From positions 62,001-126,000 of the forward strand of contig NZ_MSSW01000017.1 of NCBI RefSeq assembly GCF_002150685.1: DNA of 64,000 nucleotides, in the 5' to 3' direction. Position 1 is the stretch's first letter; each line of letters opens with the position of its first letter. This DNA comes from Algoriphagus antarcticus (GTDB lineage Bacteria > Bacteroidota > Bacteroidia > Cytophagales > Cyclobacteriaceae). Below the pieces are notes generated by a model, which was not told the origin of the DNA, searched no databases, and was given only the letters and a program-made list of their open reading frames with translations. Shown piece after piece: positions 63,883-64,000 of this stretch. Position numbers and translations under genes: made by a program.

Positions 63883-64000
63883 AGTAGAGATGTTTTAAGG
63901 TTTGTCAAAAAATGCAGTTCACTAATCCCACTTACCTGAGAGCCGAGGCTCTGAAACCCCATGATATCCAAGGATATTAGGAAGTTCGACCCGACACTAG

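Overview
The window looks like a chromosomal piece of a Bacteroidota bacterium, most likely order Cytophagales (Cyclobacteriaceae, Algoriphagus-like). The reasons are TAnnTTTG-type promoter boxes, no strong Shine-Dalgarno sequences, many secreted proteins whose signal peptides end in A-x-A before Q, 6-bladed-propeller lipoproteins, NVEALA-like peptides, WbqC and DUF885 proteins, and an M1 + M24 peptidase pair. The genus is inferred from gene content only.

Layout. 1-3400: 5' end of an MlaE-type permease, a CheY-like receiver, a gene-poor stretch, a secreted YciI-like protein and glutaminase. 3590-5991: PadR regulator with three tandem paralogous membrane proteins. 6192-15466: TypA/BipA, a secreted unknown, aldo/keto reductase, Dabb protein, S41 protease lipoprotein, M1 aminopeptidase, M24 aminopeptidase P. 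15467-20818: hisH-hisA-hisF-hisIE on the minus strand with repeat-rich spacers. A DUF4143-type ATPase sits between duplicated copies of the hisE 3' end. 20819-22545: 44-bp tandem repeat, phenylalanine hydroxylase, a palindromic intergenic element, a small HTH protein.

22664-36139 is the accessory region of interest. A frameshifted GT-C-like membrane protein and a GtrB/DPM1-like polyprenyl-phosphate glycosyltransferase are followed by five same-orientation cassettes. Each cassette has (i) a copy of the 3' end of the glycosyltransferase gene (full gene in cassette A, tails of about 138-518 bp in B-E), (ii) a 106-112 nt spacer, (iii) a small secreted-peptide gene with a nearly invariant leader of about 43 residues ending in an NVEALA-like A-x-A-Q site and an unrelated Cys-rich core, (iv) usually a cassette-specific hairpin, and (v) a divergent 6-bladed-propeller lipoprotein. 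An ISL3-type insertion sequence with an 8-bp target duplication interrupts the A/B junction. A strong terminator closes the array. I read it as a cassette-accumulating locus in which tail plus leader form the homologous block and peptide core plus propeller form the variable payload. Its function is unknown.

36523-60945: ordinary chromosomal genes. These are PlsC, a membrane protein, cystathionine beta-synthase, an ABC exporter pair, an outer-membrane barrel protein, pyrB, pyrR, a secreted unknown, an EVE protein, a PolX/PHP-like protein, an ECF sigma factor with a membrane partner, ClpC, WbqC, TsaC/Sua5, a Nudix hydrolase, a TlpA-like lipoprotein broken at a poly-T tract, MltG, a thioesterase, a YihY/BrkB protein and a DUF885 protein. 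61067-64000: tRNA-Ser(UGA) with a clear promoter and terminator, then an alpha/beta hydrolase, two tiny membrane proteins and an ArdC-like protein, which may be the edge of a mobile element.
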